Shown: positions 23,683 through 26,281 of the stretch, one piece after another | Numbering within the stretch: the first letter of the stretch is position 1 | Layout of the letters: each line of letters begins with the position of its first letter | Assembly (NCBI GenBank): GCA_903953145.1 | Contig: CAJBIL010000458.1 | Location: 1 to 26,281 of the forward strand | Reading direction: 5' to 3' | Source: an uncultured beta proteobacterium | GTDB lineage: Bacteria; Pseudomonadota; Gammaproteobacteria; Burkholderiales; Rhodocyclaceae | Length of the DNA stretch: 26,281 nucleotides | Position numbers and translations under genes: made by a program | Notes under the pieces: generated by a model | The model's input: the letters and a program-made list of their open reading frames with translations, nothing else | The model's database searches: none | Told to the model about the DNA's origin: nothing

Positions 23683-24132
23683 TCAGGACTTGCCGGTGCT
23701 GCCGAAACCACCTTCACCACGGCTGCTTGCGTCAAACTGATCAACTACGTTGAATGCAACCTGCATGACCGGAACGACAACCAGTTGTGCCAATCTATCG
23801 AGTGGGTTGAGTGTGAAGCTTTCCTTGCCGCGATTCCAGGTCGATACCATGATCTCGCCCTGATAGTCGGAGTCGATCAGACCAACCAGATTACCGAGCA
23901 CGATGCCGTATTTATGTCCCAGACCTGAGCGTGGAAGGATCATCGCTGCCAGACCGGGGTCCGCGAGGTGAATGGCGATACCCGTGGGAATCAGCATGGT
24001 GTCGCCGGGATGAATCTTAAGCGGTGCCTCAATGCACGCACGCAGGTCGAGACCGGCCGAGCCTGGCGTGGCATAGTGCGGTGGTGTCTCTCTCAGGCGC
24101 GAGTCTAGGATGCGGACGTCGATACGGTGCAT
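23683..24132 (-). CDS. dut: Deoxyuridine 5'-triphosphate nucleotidohydrolase
   Basis: A 149-residue trimeric dUTPase that converts dUTP to dUMP and pyrophosphate, keeping uracil out of DNA and feeding dTMP synthesis. All five family motifs are visible: PGSAGLDLRA (23-32), PRSGLGHKYGI (67-77), GNLVGLIDSDYQG (80-92, catalytic Asp87), RLAQLVVVP (113-121) and the C-terminal arm SSRGEGGFGSTG (136-147). Its ATG overlaps the coaBC stop by one base (TAATG), the usual coaBC-dut arrangement. Confidence 0.96.
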   Translation of the reverse strand: MHRIDVRILDSRLRETPPHYATPGSAGLDLRACIEAPLKIHPGDTMLIPTGIAIHLADPGLAAMILPRSGLGHKYGIVLGNLVGLIDSDYQGEIMVSTWNRGKESFTLNPLDRLAQLVVVPVMQVAFNVVDQFDASSRGEGGFGSTGKS

Positions 24133-25322
24133 TAGCGTTTCTCCAGCAGGGTGGCGATGCGCGCCACAAGCTGGCGCGCGAGTTCAATTTTCGGGGCTGG
24201 CGGTAGTGGATGCTGTCCATCGTCGTCGAATAAAATCAGCGTGTTGGTGTCGCCGCCAAAGCCTTGCTGAATCAGGTTGCCAACAATCAACGGGATTTTT
24301 TTTGCGCGTCGTTTCTTCTCGGCATATTCGTGCAGATTCTCGCTTTCAGCTGCGAAACCGACACAGAGCGGCGGCTGTGGCAAGGCTGCGACTTCGGCGA
24401 GGATGTCCGGGTTGAGTACGAGTTCGATGGCTTGCGGCGCGCTGCCATCTTTCTTGATCTTCTGGGCAGACGTTCGGATTGGGCGGTAGTCGGCGACTGC
24501 CGCTACTGCAACGAAAGTATCATTATTTCCCACATGATTATGGACGGCTTCGCACATTTGTAAGGCGCTGCTGACGCTGATGCGTGTGACGCCTTGTGGG
24601 CAGGGTAGTGCGACCGGGCCGGAAACGAGTGTGACTGCCGCGCCGGCTTCGCGTGCCGCACGTGCAATGGCATAGCCCATCTTGCCAGTTGATAGGTTGG
24701 TGATGCCGCGTACAGGGTCGATGGCCTCAAAGGTCGGGCCGGCGGTAATCAGCATGCGCTTGCCGGTGAGCAGTTTGGGTTGAAAGTGTGCAATCAGTTC
24801 GGCAACGATTTCCTCCGGTTCGATCATCCGTCCGAGGCCGGTTTCGCCGCAGGCCTGATCGCCACAGCCCGGACCAAGGATCTTAATACCATCCGTGCGC
24901 AGTGTGGCGGCGTTGCGTTGCGTGGCTGGGTTGTCCCACATCTGACGATTCATTGCCGGAGCGACAAGTAGCGGGCAGTCGCGCGCCAGCACTAGTGTGC
25001 TTAGGAGGTCGTCAGCGAGGCCCTGTGCGACCTTGGCGAGAAAATCTGCTGAAGCTGGCGCGATGAGCAGGGCATCGGCTTCCCGCGAGAGATCAATGTG
25101 CGCCATGTTGTTGGTGATGCGCGCGTCCCATTGGTCGGTAAATACGGTCTTGCCGGAAAGGGCCTGAAAAGTAACGGGGGTGACAAAATGTGTGGCAGAT
25201 TCGGTCATCGCTACCTGTACAGTGGCGCCCTGCTTGATCAGCAGGCGGACAAGTTCGGCGGCTTTGTAGGCGGCGATCCCGCCGGTGACCCCGAGGACAA
25301 TATGTTTTCCCTTTAATTCCAT
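24132..25322 (-). CDS. coaBC: Bifunctional PPCDC / PPC synthetase (coenzyme A synthesis)
   Basis: A 396-residue fusion enzyme. The N-terminal CoaC half (about 1-180) is a flavin-dependent phosphopantothenoylcysteine decarboxylase with GVTGGIAAYK (11-20), the catalytic His75 in NNMAHIDLS, the PxMNxxMW motif (PAMNRQMW, 122-129) and Cys158 in CGDQACGETG. The C-terminal CoaB half joins cysteine to 4'-phosphopantothenate using CTP; it shows ITAGPTFEAIDPVRGITN (192-209), STGKMGYAIA and a Lys-rich segment KKRRAKKIPLIVGN. It is divergent from radC across a 60-base gap. All key residues are present. Confidence 0.96.
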   Translation of the reverse strand: MELKGKHIVLGVTGGIAAYKAAELVRLLIKQGATVQVAMTESATHFVTPVTFQALSGKTVFTDQWDARITNNMAHIDLSREADALLIAPASADFLAKVAQGLADDLLSTLVLARDCPLLVAPAMNRQMWDNPATQRNAATLRTDGIKILGPGCGDQACGETGLGRMIEPEEIVAELIAHFQPKLLTGKRMLITAGPTFEAIDPVRGITNLSTGKMGYAIARAAREAGAAVTLVSGPVALPCPQGVTRISVSSALQMCEAVHNHVGNNDTFVAVAAVADYRPIRTSAQKIKKDGSAPQAIELVLNPDILAEVAALPQPPLCVGFAAESENLHEYAEKKRRAKKIPLIVGNLIQQGFGGDTNTLILFDDDGQHPLPPAPKIELARQLVARIATLLEKR

Positions 25323-25382
25323 ACGCTTGGCTCGATAGCTTGGTTAGAATGTCTGACCGGATATTCTACTTGAGATTGCAAA

Positions 25383-26060
25383 ATGGCGATTACCGACTGG
25401 CCCGAGGATGAGCGTCCGCGTGAGCGTTTGCTGATGCAGGGTGCTGCTGCATTGTCCGATGCCGAGTTGCTGGCAATTTTTCTGCGCGTTGGCGTCAAGG
25501 GGAAAAGTGCGGTGGATCTGGCGCGTGAATTAATCGGGCGTTTTGGTGGTTTGAATCGAATGTTCGCCGCTAGCCAGGCTGACTTCTCGGCAGTGCATGG
25601 CATGGGGCCTGCCAAATATGCACAATTGCAAGCAGTGCTCGAAATGTCACGCCGTGCGCTCGCCGAGGAAATGACGCAAGGCGATGCATTTGCTTCGCCC
25701 GGTGCTGTACGCGATTATTTACGGTTGCATCTGGCCGGTTTGCCAAATGAAGTCTTTTTCGCACTCTGGCTCAATGCACAAAACCGGATGATCGCTGCTG
25801 AAATTCTTTTCTCGGGAACGTTAACGCAAACATCGGTCTATCCGCGTGAAGTCGTCAAGAAGGCTTTGATGCATAATGCGTCTGCGGTGGTGCTGGCGCA
25901 CAACCACCCTTCAGGGGTTTCCGAACCGTCGCGTGCCGACGAGTTGCTTACGCAAGAACTCAAGCAAGCACTGGCTTTGATCGATGTGCGGGTGCTTGAC
26001 CACTTCATTGTGGCAGGGCAGGCGCAGCCGCTGTCTTTTGCCGAGCGGGGCTTGTTGTAG
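25383..26060 (+). CDS. radC: RadC family JAB-domain protein
   Basis: A 225-residue protein with an N-terminal helix-hairpin-helix-like region (about 25-90, including HGMGPAKYAQLQ) and a C-terminal MPN/JAB metal-binding domain, where HNHPSGVSEPSRAD (173-186) supplies His173, His175 and Asp186. The JAB motif is intact. The old repair role attributed to RadC is doubtful, and its biochemical function remains unsettled. It precedes rpmB, a very common bacterial gene order. Confidence 0.93.
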   Translation: MAITDWPEDERPRERLLMQGAAALSDAELLAIFLRVGVKGKSAVDLARELIGRFGGLNRMFAASQADFSAVHGMGPAKYAQLQAVLEMSRRALAEEMTQGDAFASPGAVRDYLRLHLAGLPNEVFFALWLNAQNRMIAAEILFSGTLTQTSVYPREVVKKALMHNASAVVLAHNHPSGVSEPSRADELLTQELKQALALIDVRVLDHFIVAGQAQPLSFAERGLL

Positions 26061-26091
26061 CGATTGATATACGCTGTTTCGTAAAAAATGC

Positions 26092-26121
26092 TTGAACTAC
26101 ATGGCGTCTTTAGGCTAAAAT
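26092..26121 (+). promoter_or_regulatory. Sigma-70 type promoter for rpmB
   Basis: TTGAAC (26092-26097) and TAAAAT (26116-26121) are separated by 18 bases, each matching the consensus at four or five of six positions. Transcription would start near 26128, about 33 bases before the rpmB ATG, with GGAG at 26149-26152 as the ribosome site. Confidence 0.65.
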
Positions 26122-26160
26122 CGCCGCCTTTCTTCCCAAGATCAACTGGAGCAACAATCA

Positions 26161-26281
26161 TGGCGCGTGTCTGCCAAGTAACGGGTAAGGGCCCGATGGT
26201 AGGGAACAATGTTTCCCATGCCAACAATAGAACGAAGCGCCGCTTCCTCCCGAATCTGCAGTACCGCCGTTTCTGGGTTGA
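26161..26281 (+). CDS. rpmB: 50S ribosomal protein L28 (5' part only)
   Basis: The first 40 codons of L28: the product starts MARVCQVTGKGPMVGNN and continues VSHANNRTKRRFLPNLQ to the window edge, the standard betaproteobacterial pattern. L28 is a small basic protein of the large ribosomal subunit; rpmG (L33) usually follows but lies outside. A good promoter and ribosome site precede it. Confidence 0.96.

Noticed and set aside
1..26281. CRISPR arrays, rRNA genes, intact insertion sequences
   Set aside because: None were seen: no regularly spaced repeats, no transposase-like frames and no rRNA-like sequence.

Overview
The window looks like a chromosomal segment of a GC-rich betaproteobacterium, most likely of the Rhodocyclales (Dechloromonas/Azonexus type). 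This rests on a heme d1 (denitrification) gene set with a fused NirDL, a tandem pair of cyanophycin synthetase genes, a cytochrome c4, and the common coaBC-dut / radC-rpmB neighbourhood. The lineage call is inference from gene content; no marker gene was compared against a database.

Layout. 1-1639 (minus): the 5' part of a DHH-family phosphoesterase, a small lipoprotein and a four-helix membrane protein built from two similar halves. 1850-3946 (plus): a glycerol-3-phosphate binding protein (ugpB) followed directly by a glycerophosphodiester phosphodiesterase (ugpQ), with no transporter permease or ATPase genes beside them. 4258-7392 (plus): a tightly overlapping nirF-nirDL-nirG-nirH operon for heme d1 synthesis, preceded by an FNR/Dnr-like palindrome. 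7474-8169 (plus): a DUF3334 protein. 8183-15994 (minus): the most interesting block, apparently one transcription unit of an unusual ABC exporter-type protein, a DUF1854 protein and two cyanophycin synthetase paralogues. 16133-17929 (minus): a diguanylate cyclase. 18058-18131: tRNA-Thr(TGT) followed by a broken integrase gene, which marks an old integration site. 18501-20613 (plus): an RstA/RstB-like two-component system, then two very small ORFs and a strong terminator. 21357-23019 (plus): a fatty-acid desaturase overlapping dsbB. 23060-25322 (minus): cytochrome c4, dut and coaBC. 25383 to the end (plus): radC and the start of rpmB.

How they work together. The nir genes convert siroheme to the d1 cofactor of cytochrome cd1 nitrite reductase; nirS, nirJ and nirN are not in this window. 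In the cyanophycin block the two synthetases appear to have decayed in complementary ways. The 723-residue copy keeps an HxxEH motif in its N domain but has a degenerate Mur-ligase centre and lacks the Mur C-terminal domain. The 857-residue copy has a complete Mur ligase but has lost the second histidine of HxxEH. Both keep the ATP-grasp domain. This suggests a two-subunit or division-of-labour polymer machine, co-transcribed with an ABC protein that carries a PH-like N-terminal region and a four-cysteine zinc-ribbon-like motif, and with the DUF1854 protein.
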